Origin: Sperchopsis tessellata
Taxonomy: Eukaryota; Arthropoda; Insecta; Coleoptera; Hydrophilidae
Direction: 5' to 3'
Assembly: GCA_033557685.1 (NCBI GenBank)
Contig: JAWQRN010000023.1
Location: forward strand, 1 to 50,436
DNA: 50,436 bases
Positions 21,601 through 31,166 of this stretch are shown one piece after another. The notes under the pieces are model-generated. The model ran no database searches, was not told the DNA's origin, and saw nothing but the letters and a program-made list of their open reading frames with translations. How positions within the stretch are numbered: position 1 is the stretch's first letter; each line of letters begins with the position of its first letter. Made by a program: the position numbers and the translations under genes.

Positions 21601-24600
21601 ATGAGTGCGTCAACAATCGCGACAAGCTTCGAAAAATTGGTGTGCGTTTTTGTTTATATAATGGACAAGTCATAATGACGTGTTCAAGGGAGCTATGCTC
21701 TCCACAAACACAAGTGTCATAGGCCTTGAGGTTCATTCCATGAAGATATTAATCACATATTCCATGATTACATCGTAATCTACAAATAGTTTTAGCTAAA
21801 GGCATAGGGACTTCCCCTGTGGAAAACCAGTGTTGTTTTTTTGTGGAGTGGTCTGAATTGATTTAAAAAATTGTCCAGATACAGAATTTCTGAAACACGA
21901 CTTAAATTGTTTAATCAGTTTGGAGTTTATATGTACGAATAAGTCGCCAGAGCTGACGGGGTGTTGAAGTGTGACATGTAAGTGCAACCCTGCTTACCAA
22001 TTTTATCCACCGTCTCATTTCTGATTATTCCAGCGTGAACCCTAAATTCATAATAGTTGATTTGCGATTTCAAACTAAGGTTCTTAAATTTATCCACAAT
22101 ATTTTTGCAGTCCAGAATCACAAGTACTTCCCTGCTTGAATCGTCGAACTCTGTATTTATGTATCTTATTCCCTCCAATAAGTTCGGTGGTATATACTGA
22201 CATGATATAATTAAGTTTATAAGAACTATGAATTTTCCTTTAAGGATCATACCAAGGACAACCAGAAGAGTTAGCTATTCTTGATCCATCAGTGTATAAT
22301 TTGTAATAATCTAGCCATTTGTCATTTAAAAGATTCAAAAATTCTGCATTGTTAATACGGATGCCCTCCATTCTCATGAAAGAATTGTAATAGCTTCAAC
22401 GAATTGGATTAATAATTTCAAAATTCTTTAAAAGATATATAGGGCCCTTCAAGTATTTCGAAATCGTATCTTTAAAATTATTGATTTCATAGTAAGGGTT
22501 TATAAGAATAGCAAATTTTCTATTAATCCAGTATTCCTCCGTTAGGTCTAGAATAAAGAGATTTTCTATTTTTTTAACTAGTTTGACTACCTTTTACGAT
22601 GGAGTTTGGTAAAAATGTTGTTGCCAGTTTTAAATTGTGAAGATCTAAGGGCATTTCACATGGTTCTGGTAGAATGTACTATAATTGGGGTATTCCTAAG
22701 GTAGCCTAAACATGTTCTCAGATATTTATTGTGGATAACATCCAATCGTTTTAAAAGATAGTCGCTGGTGGTACCATAAACCATACAACAATAGTCTATT
22801 ATAGATCTAATAAGGCTCTTCTAACATTAGGAGAGATACCGTCGGATCTGCTCCCCATCTTATCGAGGAAGTCATGCGTAGTATATTCATTGCGCTTTCC
22901 AATCTTCCCTAAATATGATGGATGTGACTCAACCACGTTAACTTCTTATCCAGCACCACCCGCAGGAACTTTGTATGACATGTATGTTTTAACTTAACCT
23001 CATTTGGACTAAAGTCATCAGGAAGATGCTGATGTTTCCTCGTAAAAGTCATCAGGTTGCATTGATCATCTGTCTCGCCCACTGTGTAGATGCAGACATC
23101 ATTAGCATATTGTATTACTTAAAAGTTCTTCCCAAATATTGACTCCAAATCAAAAACAAACAGAACATACAAGAGAGGACTGAGGATGCTTCCCTGTGGC
23201 AAGCCACAACTAGTAATTTATGGTTTGAAAAATTTGTTGATGTACCAATTTGCACCAAAGTATTCCTGAGCACTGAAATGTTTATACTATAATATGCAGA
23301 CTTGACAACAATAAAAAGAGCCATTAAAGTTTTATTTTGAGAGAAAGTAATTTATATGTCAGTCACAATATTCGTTTTTCCATCTTGGGTGGAATAATAT
23401 TTTCTAAAGCCACACCGGGTGGATGGAAATTTATTATTGGATTCTAGCCACCACTTTAAACGATTCTTCAACATCCTTTTGAATGTTTTAAAGACACACG
23501 ACGCTAGCGAGATTGGTCGATAAGATGTGGGAATCTCCGGGTTTTTATTGTGTTTTAGTAGTGGTAAAATACTATATTTTTTCCAACTGTTAATTACAAT
23601 TTTTATCACCTTATGGTCTGAACACAGTGTTTCGTTCTCTACCATCCAGTAAGCGATTGGTGCAATATTTGGGGAGCATACGGACAAATCTACTAATTTT
23701 ATTTGTAAAGACTAGTAATACGGGTAGATGACCCGTCATTCAAAATTATTAAATCGTTATCTGGAGGGCGTCTACAAATATAGAGCCACTAGCATCGCTG
23801 TGTGCGCATCCCCAGGCTTGGTGGTGCAAATTGAGATCACCGCCTATCAAACAAGGTCTCTCTATGTTTTGAAGAAAAAATATAAAATATAAATTCAATG
23901 TGTTGCCAGAAATGCTGGGAATTTATATCGCTACATCAAATTATTTATATTGGACAAATTTTGTTTAACTTTATATGGTATTTGTTTGTTTAATAAAATA
24001 CATACACCTCCATAGCCGTCAGCTCTGAAAATGTTGAAGCCTGGTATATTTATGTTACGTTCTTCTAAGCTTTCTTTATTAGAATAAAGCCATTGGGCTA
24101 TCTTTAACTGGGACATTTAAAACTACTTAAAAATTACTCAATTTGTTTTTTTAAAACTAATTCTAAACTTGTTTTGTCGTTACTTTTCATTAAAGTTATA
24201 ATTTCCGATACAATTTTTTCCGAGAGAGGTTCTGTCTTATTTAAGCGATGGTACATTGGCACATTATCATTATTCAGGCATTCTCCACTACTGGAATCAT
24301 TTCTTACAGGAGCGATTATCTCTCTATGTGCTTCACAGTACGGGTTAATATGCAGCGGTCGCTTTCGCTTCTGACCTATGAATGGGAAGCCATTTGGGTT
24401 TATAATGGATGGTGGATGTCTTTTGGGGGAGTTACAAATATTAGAATATGACACATTTTCTTTTTCTACTGCTTCTCTATAAGATATGTTTTCGGATGCC
24501 ATGATGCTTTTGAGAGTTTTCTGTTTTTGAAACTCTGGACATTATTTATGGTTTATTGATGTATGCTGACCTTTGCATAATACGCACTCTATAGGCTTAA

Positions 24601-27600
24601 AGGAACGACATTCCTCAGATTTGTGTTCTTCGCCGCATCTATTACACCTTGTTTTGGCTCTACACTGAAGACGAACATGTCCATAGCACAGGCAATTATA
24701 GCATTGTACCACTTTCGGAACGTAAGGTTCAACTGGGCAAGCGCTTCTGAGGATTGATATGAAACTGGGTAGGGTTTTTACCTTAAACGATACCATAACA
24801 GTTGTAGTAGGTTGGTATTCAATCGTATCATTTTCTTTCACTTTCCTGGTGAAATGCTTGACATTAAGAACATTTACGGTTTCCACAAATATAGGTTTGA
24901 TTAGGTGGATGAGTTCGTTCTCCGTTAGATCAGTGGCAACCTTCCTAATAACGCCAAGTCTGCGTTGCAGAAATTGCGTGATATAGGCATCAATTTGTTT
25001 TTCAGCTAGAGATTTAGAATTTAGTAAGGAATTTGCAGAAAGTGCCGTTCTTACAGTAACTTTAACCATATTTTTTCCTAGTGGTGAAATGTCTATTACA
25101 TCTATTACACCTTGTTTTGGCTCTACACTGATGACGAACATGTCCATAGCGCAGGCAATTATAGCACTGTACCACTTTCTGAACATAAGGTTCAACTGGG
25201 CAAGTGCTTCTGAGGATTGATATGTAACTGGGTAGGGTTTTTACCTTAAACGATATCATAACAGTTGTAGTAGGTTGGTATTCAATCGTATCATTTTCTT
25301 TCACTTTCCTGGTGAAGCGCTTGACATTAAGAACAATTACGGTTTCCCCAAATATAGGTTTGATTAAGTGGATGAGTTCGTTCTCCGTTAGATCAGTGGC
25401 AACCTTCCTAATAACGCCAAGTCTGCGTTGTAGAAATTGCATGATATAGGCATCAATTTGTTTTTCAGCTAGAGATTTAGAATTTAGTAAGGAATTTGCG
25501 GAAAGTGCCGTTTTTACAGTAACTTTAACTCTATTTTTTCCTAGTGGTGAAATGTCTAAGGTATTGTTATAAATTTGTTTGTGACTTTCAAAAAATAAAC
25601 TTACCCACTGACATAGGTTGCATGTTACCCAGACCTCCATTTCTACTTTCCAGATAGACTTGGTAAGGACCCGTTTCTGTTAATTCATATCGCGCTTTAT
25701 TATTTTTATTTGATGTTAAATTATTTATGTTACTATTATTTGCACTATTATTTGAATTATTGTTATCAAAATGATTAGATTCATTATACTATTTTGGTCT
25801 GAGGTATTACTGTTAATTATTGAATGAGTGGGTGAGCTATTTGTTGTTACATTATAATTATTTACATTAAAATCTGTTCAATTTTGGGAAGGATTTGTTA
25901 TTAATTGTTTATTAGCCACCATTGTATGATTTAATAATAAATTTATATTCGTATTTGTTGTATTTGGTGAAATATTTTGTCGGTTTGATACCATCAGGAT
26001 TTTTTCGGAAACCGACACATCTGGCAATGCAGATGCCGTGGCCTCAGAAACGCCGCACTCCATGCTTTCGCTATATAACTGCAAATTTTGATCATAAATC
26101 ATATCCATTTCAGCTCTAATTGAAATGCCTAGTTCACCACCACCCCCCTTATCTTGTTCTTCTTCCTTAGTGGAACTCAATAATTTTTAAAAGATATTCG
26201 CTATTAATACGCAAGCAGAGAACACACGACCACTCTCTTCGAAACGTATACACGATCTCGCAAATATTTAAAAATATTTAAGCCAGAGAAAATCTAATCT
26301 GATAATTGACAGTGCCTTAAAATTCTAAAAAACTTTCCCCATTTTAACCTTCTTTGTAGCTAGTAAAATAACCAAGATACCCATGGTGGAGAATCTTATC
26401 TGGGGGACGATGTATAATTGAATTTATAAATTTGACAAGCCATCTCGGATATTGGAAATTGATAACACCCTATCTCTTCTTTGAAGAAATTTCAATTCAC
26501 TGGACTTTCTCCACTTAATAAAGTAAGAATAAAGTACTGTGATCAAAGTCAACCTCCAGTTTTCGACGAAAATACATGCTTTAGTGCCCTCTGAAATAGG
26601 TTGAACAATTTTTGATATGAAATGTGTAACTGTGAATTTTGTGTACAAGATAACTCAAAAATAAAACTTGTAAATGTTATTTTTTAAATATAAAGTTTTA
26701 GTTGTAAATGTAAAACACCAGTTGATTTTGGGATATGTGGCTACACCAGAAATGATAATTTTAGGGGTACCAATTTTTTTTTTTTTGTCGACTAAAATGT
26801 AATGGGTGTTGCTATTACAGTCAAATATAACGAACTTATAATGAAAGACTCGTGATAGCTGCTTGAAAAATAGAGTTATGCTATTTTCTATTATAAGTAT
26901 ACACTAAAAAAAATAGATTTAAATAGAAAATGAAGATGACAGTTTTTCAGTTAAGATAAACATATACAGGTCAGAGTTACCATCATTACCATATTATTTA
27001 TTATTAAGTACATAACAATTGTTATGTAATCAGATTATATCCATTTTTTTTATATAATTTGATTGGCCTTGGCACATGCCATTTAGCCTAGCGCTAATTT
27101 TTGTAGTTTTGATAAATTTTATTTTTTCGATTTAATTCCAAGTCCCTGGGATTTTACGCCGAGACTGGAAATCGACTCGAGCCACCGCGGAGTCGCATAG
27201 TGGGTTTAACCTACCAAGGTGCTGATTATATCCATTGAATTTCTATTTCTTATAAATTTTATTTATGCATTCTGGTTAAAATATTGTATTGAGGTTATAA
27301 TTTATATTAACAGCAAAAGAATTCAGCTTGATTTGATCATACACATGAGCTGCCAAGTTTGTGTCCTTTTGAAATTTAACTATTTTCACGTGCACTGTCA
27401 TTAAGATAGTCTCGGCTTACATGTTTCGATTTCTCTCAATGATAATATTCAGTCCTTTTGTCCACAAAAATGTGCATTAAAAATTGATTTAGTTCGAATT
27501 AAATCTAGAGCAACAAAAATTTAGATACTGCAATTTTGACATTTCATAAAACACACCCTCTAGTTACCGTTTATTTTGAATGCTGATTTTCTTCGCTCTA

Positions 27601-30600
27601 ATATCATTGAGCATTTATACCTGAATGATTGAACCGATACCTCCATCCTTATCAGAATAGAAAGAAATTATATGATCATATCTGGATGATATTAAATAAA
27701 CATACGAAAACAGCAAATTCTACGCTCTAATGGGATGTTACCTTTCTTGTTTTTGAGTCCTAATTGTTTCTGGTCTTTGTTCAGATTCAATAATTATTAC
27801 AGTTATTTAAATAATTATTACAGTTATGTGAATTGGGTTATAATTCAAGTCTAATGTATAAAAATCAATATTACCTAATAATGTTTTTCCATGTTCTAAT
27901 TTTGTTTATTTTTAGGTACCAGGCTATGTCTCAGGATTTAGTTTTTAATGAAAACATCTTACTTCAAACTTTAGGTTTTGACGTTGCAATTGATCATCCA
28001 CACACACATGTGGTGAAGTGTTGTCATTTAGTAAGAGCTAGTAAGGACTTAGCACAGACGTCCTACTTTCTTGCTAGCAACAGGTATGTTTTACTTGCAA
28101 AAATTTTAGGAGCGAATATTCTTAAATATTTTTTTCAGCCTTCATTTGACAACTATGTGCCTACAGTATCGACCAACTGTTGTTGCATGCTTTTGTATTC
28201 ACTTAGCGTGCAAGTGGTCGAACTGGGAGATACCTCTGTCAAATGAACAAAAAGAATGGTTTTCTTACATTGACCCCACTGTAACAGCAGAATTGTTGCA
28301 CCAACTGTGTGTTGATTTCTTAGCAATATATGATAGATGCCCTTCAAGACTCAAAGAAAAAGTAATGGTATGTTTATTTTTTCTAATTATCAGCCAGGAT
28401 TAACTGATTGTATTTGTAGATTATGTCATCCCAAGACAATGATAAAAAAATCTTACCTCCTGGTGACCAAAAAGACAGTTATGGCCACCGTTCCCACCAT
28501 GGAGAGACCAAACCTGGTAAGATATTTATTATCTGTATAGTTCTTTCATTTTGTTATAGGCATATATTTGCTGTTTTACTTAATTTTTAAAATTATGCTG
28601 TTCATTACATTTTTGTTTTTTTGAATTTATTTAATGTCTTTAATTAGTTTTTATTTTCCTTTTTCAGGGCAGATTGATGATTCACACAAACATCGATCAT
28701 CAAGACCTCATGATCCAAGTAGTTCAAGTAGCCAACAGCAAAGGGAAAGAGAATATAGGGAAAAGAAGGAAAGGGAACGAATGATTCAGCATGGTTCCAA
28801 ACCACCAATGCCTCCAAGTCAAAGCAATAAACAACCTCCTCATGGCCATCATCGTCCTTCAGTAGATGCTAAGATTCGTCGACCGCCTTCAATAAGTGGG
28901 CATCCTTCCTCCTCCAGTAGACCTCCAGAAGGTCCTAGAGATATTTTGCGAGAATCTGCATTAAAAGATAAACCGAGAGATATTCTACGGGAAAGTGCAT
29001 CTTCTGGATTAAGAGACTACAGATATGGATCCAGGGATTTAAATGAAACACTTAGAGACTCTTTAAATAGAGAACTAAGTCATGAACTTCAAGTGCGTAG
29101 TGATAAAGATGTGCAAAAGCGGGACTATTTAATGAAACCAAATATAGCTGATTCTAATAGTGTAAATAGTTATCCTGACTCTCGTGCAATGTATAACAAT
29201 ACGGAAAAGTCTATAGACCCTGCCAGATCAAGACCTATTGATCCAACTAAGTATCCTGTAAAACATGAATCTGCTCGGAGGCATGATGAAAGTAAACTTT
29301 ATATTAAAAATGAAAGTGATATTAAAAAACATTCAAGTTCTAGTGTTTATGATAAAAACAATGCTTATGTAAATAAGTCTATGAACTCTACCTCTCAAAA
29401 AACTAAATCGCCTTTTGACACTGATGTAGCGAAGTCCGTCCCCAAGCACAGTTTCAACCAACCTCACTTAAATATAAAAATTGAGCCACATAATGGCAGC
29501 ACTAACAATGGAAGCGGTTATGTTCCTCCTATAACCGATATGAGAATAAAGCAAGAAATGAACATAGAAATTAAAGAAGAACCAACATTTTCTATGCCTG
29601 TTAAGAAACCAAGTTTATTTTCTCCTGAAAAGAGCCCACCCAAGAAGAGTATCTCGCCTACTTTTGTAAATAGACCAGTAACTCCCTCAAAGAGAGATTC
29701 AACTTTATCTAATGTTTCAAACATTCCGGATCCCTATACTCCATTTGAATCTCCAATTATAAATGAAACTAACAAACGTAATAGAAAATCAAGCAGTAGT
29801 TCTGAACCAGAGCTTAGGCCAGTTATGAAAAAAATAGATCAAGTTGAAGGTTTTGAAACTTTGCTCAGTGAGCCATCTATCGGTATAAAAATGCACCAAG
29901 TTCCTGACATCATAACTCCTATATCTGATGTAAAATCAGAAAAAATAGTTGAAGCTCCAATTTCCAAAGAATTAAAGCCTCCAGATATAATACCACCATT
30001 TAGTTCCACTATTACTATTCCACCTACACAACCATTAGTGAATGGTATAGAAACCAATCCAACACTTATAAGTAACCTTTTGAAAGAAGCTCCTACAGTA
30101 TCGCACCTGCCAGCCATAACAAATGCTGCTTCAGAAGTTACACCTTTGATTGAGAAGCCAGTTGAAGTTAAAGAGAAAGAAAGGGAACATCATCACAAAA
30201 GTAAGAAAAAGAACAAAGAAAAACATAAACATAAAGATAAGGATAGGAGCAAAGATGAAAAGAAGAAAAAACACAAAGATAAAGATCGTGAAAAGCACAG
30301 AAGTAAATCAGAGAAACACGAACCTCCCGAGGCACCATCACCAACTCAACCAATCAAAATTACTATTCCAAAAGAAAGAATACAACCTCATCCGCCTCTA
30401 GAAAATCATCTGCCAGGAACAGGCTTAAAAATAAAGATACCAAAGGAACGACTGAAAGCTGACAGTATTGGGGAACCAACTCTACAAGGAACTCCTAGTG
30501 GAGGGTTGAAAATAAAAATCCCGAAGGATGTTATCAAAAACAACTTTGGAAGTGAAAGTAGAAAAAGAGATAGAGACAGAGGTACATCTGATGATATTCC

Positions 30601-31069
30601 ACCAAGTAAATCGCTCAAGTCAAGTTACAACAGTAGGAGTAGTGATTCCAAACAAAATGGAAGAAGTTCTTACAGCAAGGTAAGCACTTATAATAATGGC
30701 AATGTGCGCAATACACGGTATAATAGTGCTATGCATAACAATACATTACCAAATGTTTCCACTAGTAATCCAGTAAATTGTATGCAACCACCTCCTCCAA
30801 TCTCTCAACCTTACTTCTGCAATTATAACTTTCCACCTCATAGCATGCAGGTTCCTCCTCCACGTATGCAAGTTCCTCCAATGAATATGCAACCGACTTA
30901 CATCTACCCTGATCCCCAAATGTATTCTCAAGTATATGGAGGTGCATATATGTATCCACCACCTCCACCAGGTATTTACCATTCTGCACCTCCACGGGGT
31001 AATGACATTCGTCCTCCTCTTCCAGAAGAATTACCGCCAGACGTCCCACCACCTCCTCCACCAGAATAG
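18467..31069 (+). CDS. CycT: Cyclin T, 3' part of the gene (five exons)
   Basis: Regulatory subunit of P-TEFb. With CDK9 it phosphorylates the RNA polymerase II C-terminal domain and pausing factors in the nucleus, releasing paused polymerase. The joined exons 18467-18682, 27916-28083, 28139-28367, 28420-28516 and 28668-31069 give 1036 codons in one frame. Residues 1-75 hold the first cyclin repeat ([37 protein letters not shown]). Residues 76-204 hold the second ([60 protein letters not shown]). The rest is a long disordered tail: a basic ER-rich block (261-279), a PRDILRESA pair (about 326 and 340), a Lys/His-rich block (739-788), three IPK repeats (800-855) and a Pro/Tyr-rich C-terminus (941-1036). 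Fly cyclin T is of similar length. About 45 N-terminal residues are missing. Confidence 0.95.
19030..19115. mobile_element. Solo Penelope-like terminal relic, degenerate
   Basis: GCCTTGAAAATGTCTC, a loop, then AAACAAAATTTCGGT and AGAAACAC parallel the terminal fragment at 11528-11590, but with more mismatches. The GGACGAAAC core is changed to AAACAAAAT. Confidence 0.4.
19884..20193 (+). mobile_element. tRNA-derived SINE
   Basis: The head has RNA polymerase III promoter elements: an A-box-like TAACTCAGTGGCTAA at about 19894 and a B-box GAGTTCGAGACCC at about 19937-19949. A non-tRNA body of about 240 nt follows, with an A-rich tail (TAAATAAGCAAATAAACAAA). It is clearly more G+C-rich than the surrounding intron. 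It lies in the same orientation as CycT. I saw no second copy in the window. Confidence 0.75.
20194..21442. other. Intronic A+T-rich DNA, nothing recognised
   Basis: No exon or named repeat seen; only T-runs (for example near 20720) and short low-complexity frames. Confidence 0.5.
21600..24116 (-). pseudogene. I-clade LINE ORF2 (EN-RT-RNaseH-CCHC), broken
   Basis: In reading order: endonuclease N-terminus ([29 protein letters not shown]), the endonuclease core [11 protein letters not shown] (about 23810-23842), reverse transcriptase fingers ([18 protein letters not shown], about 23500), domain [13 protein letters not shown] (about 23290-23322), [17 protein letters not shown] (about 23150-23205), the catalytic box as YAND (23098-23109), then [16 protein letters not shown]. 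RNase H follows with YTDGSR (about 22281-22297), [10 protein letters not shown] and [11 protein letters not shown]-terminal CVCG..H..C motif lies at about 21660-21725. Domain A lacks its aspartate (V in place of D, codon 23307-23309) and YADD reads YAND. Several frameshifts and stops are present. Confidence 0.85.
24637..25094 (-). repeat. Gag tandem duplication, copy 1
   Basis: Matches 25100-25557 at a constant offset of 463 nt with few differences (for example ACATTAAGAAC at 24861 and 25324; GTGGTGAAATGTCT at 25081 and 25544). Confidence 0.9.
25100..25557 (-). repeat. Gag tandem duplication, copy 2
   Basis: Second copy of the 463-nt unit. The junction lies in a TCTATTACATCTATTACACC stretch, where short repeated TCTATTACA strings suggest microhomology or replication slippage. 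Confidence 0.9.
26331..27915. other. Rest of CycT intron A, little recognised
   Basis: Apart from a G+C-richer patch at about 27140-27220 (CGACTCGAGCCACCGCGGAG) that may be a degenerate SINE or repeat, and a small tandem duplication of AATAATTATTACAGTTAT at about 27789-27825, I see nothing. Confidence 0.45.
27916..28083 (+). CDS. CycT: CycT exon B
   Basis: The acceptor TTTATTTTTAG precedes it and the donor CAACAG|GTATGT follows. It completes an Arg codon with exon A, then reads [34 protein letters not shown] and [13 protein letters not shown], the linker and start of the second cyclin repeat. It ends with two bases of a Ser codon. Confidence 0.95.
28139..28367 (+). CDS. CycT: CycT exon C, second cyclin repeat
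   Basis: The acceptor TTTTTTTCAG precedes it and the donor GTAATG|GTATGT follows. It reads [19 protein letters not shown] and [14 protein letters not shown], then [10 protein letters not shown] at the end of the cyclin fold. The preceding intron is only 55 bp (28084-28138). The exon ends in phase 0. Confidence 0.95.
28420..28516 (+). CDS. CycT: CycT exon D
   Basis: The acceptor TATTTGTAG precedes it and the donor CCTG|GTAAGA follows. It encodes [19 protein letters not shown] and a His-containing stretch ending HHGETKP, then one base of a Gly codon. The preceding intron is 52 bp (28368-28419). It lies just beyond the cyclin fold and is poorly conserved in the family; its place rests on the splice sites and the frame. 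Confidence 0.85.
28668..31069 (+). CDS. CycT: CycT exon E, long C-terminal tail
   Basis: The acceptor CCTTTTTCAG precedes it; it runs to TAG at 31067. It carries 799 codons of low-complexity tail: Ser/Arg and basic blocks near the start, Asn/Ser-rich middle, a Lys/His/Asp-rich block (nt 30172-30320: [19 protein letters not shown]), three IPK-type repeats ([27 protein letters not shown]) and a Pro/Met/Tyr-rich end with PPPPPP runs. In vertebrate cyclin T1 a His-rich stretch promotes condensate formation and polymerase II tail binding; an equivalent role here is inference. Confidence 0.93.
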
Positions 31070-31160
31070 TTAAAATCAGTTGATATTTTAGTTTCCATAG
31101 TCTTTTCTTATCTTATGTTTTAATTTTATTGACTGCTTTTTTTCATACTTTTCAAATTGA

Positions 31161-31166
31161 AATAAA
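31161..31166 (+). promoter_or_regulatory. CycT poly(A) signal
   Basis: AATAAA 92 nt after the stop codon, implying a very short 3' UTR ending near 31180-31200. Alternative downstream signals are possible. Confidence 0.6.

Larger units (their letters stand above)
24542..26180 (-). pseudogene. I-clade LINE ORF1 (gag-like) with internal duplication
   Basis: Nucleic-acid-binding ORF1 of the LINE. The N-terminal part (25878-26180) is acidic and then Asn-rich. The central domain and zinc knuckles occur twice because of a 463-bp tandem duplication. The proximal copy keeps the C-terminal knuckles [27 protein letters not shown] and [13 protein letters not shown]. The distal copy ends in the first knuckle ([14 protein letters not shown]) and then joins the second copy out of register. 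Stops separate the N-terminal part from the rest. The duplication would give a protein with a repeated matrix-like domain and an interrupted knuckle array. Confidence 0.82.
21443..26330 (-). mobile_element. I-clade LINE, nearly full length, inactivated
   Basis: A minus-strand non-LTR retrotransposon. It has a gag-like ORF1 with CCHC zinc knuckles (24542-26180). ORF2 has endonuclease, reverse transcriptase, RNase H and a C-terminal Cys/His motif (about 21600-24116). RNase H together with the three-knuckle gag places it in the I clade or a close relative, unlike the Jockey element at 7.8 kb. A T-run at 21443-21454 on the + strand fits the poly(A) tail. The 5' boundary, near 26200-26330, is approximate. 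It is inactive: there are many frameshifts, both reverse transcriptase catalytic aspartates examined are substituted, and the gag carries a 463-bp tandem duplication. It lies antisense to CycT inside its big intron. No target-site duplication was confirmed. Confidence 0.88.
18683..27915 (+). other. CycT intron A, 9.2 kb, repeat-filled
   Basis: Begins GTAAGT and ends TTTTTAG. It contains a solo Penelope-like relic (about 19036), a tRNA-derived SINE (19884-20193) and an I-clade LINE in antisense orientation (21443-26330). The rest shows no convincing exon. Confidence 0.85.

Noticed and set aside
26402..26690. Possible kinship between the GGGGGACGA-containing segments near 26402 and 31712
   Set aside because: Only the GGGGGACGA string and weak downstream A+T-rich similarity are shared; orientation of the second block (AACTC against GAGTT) does not agree.
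30150..30618. Overlapping open frames on both strands within CycT exon E
   Set aside because: Shadow frames of the low-complexity coding sequence; the cyclin T frame explains the region.
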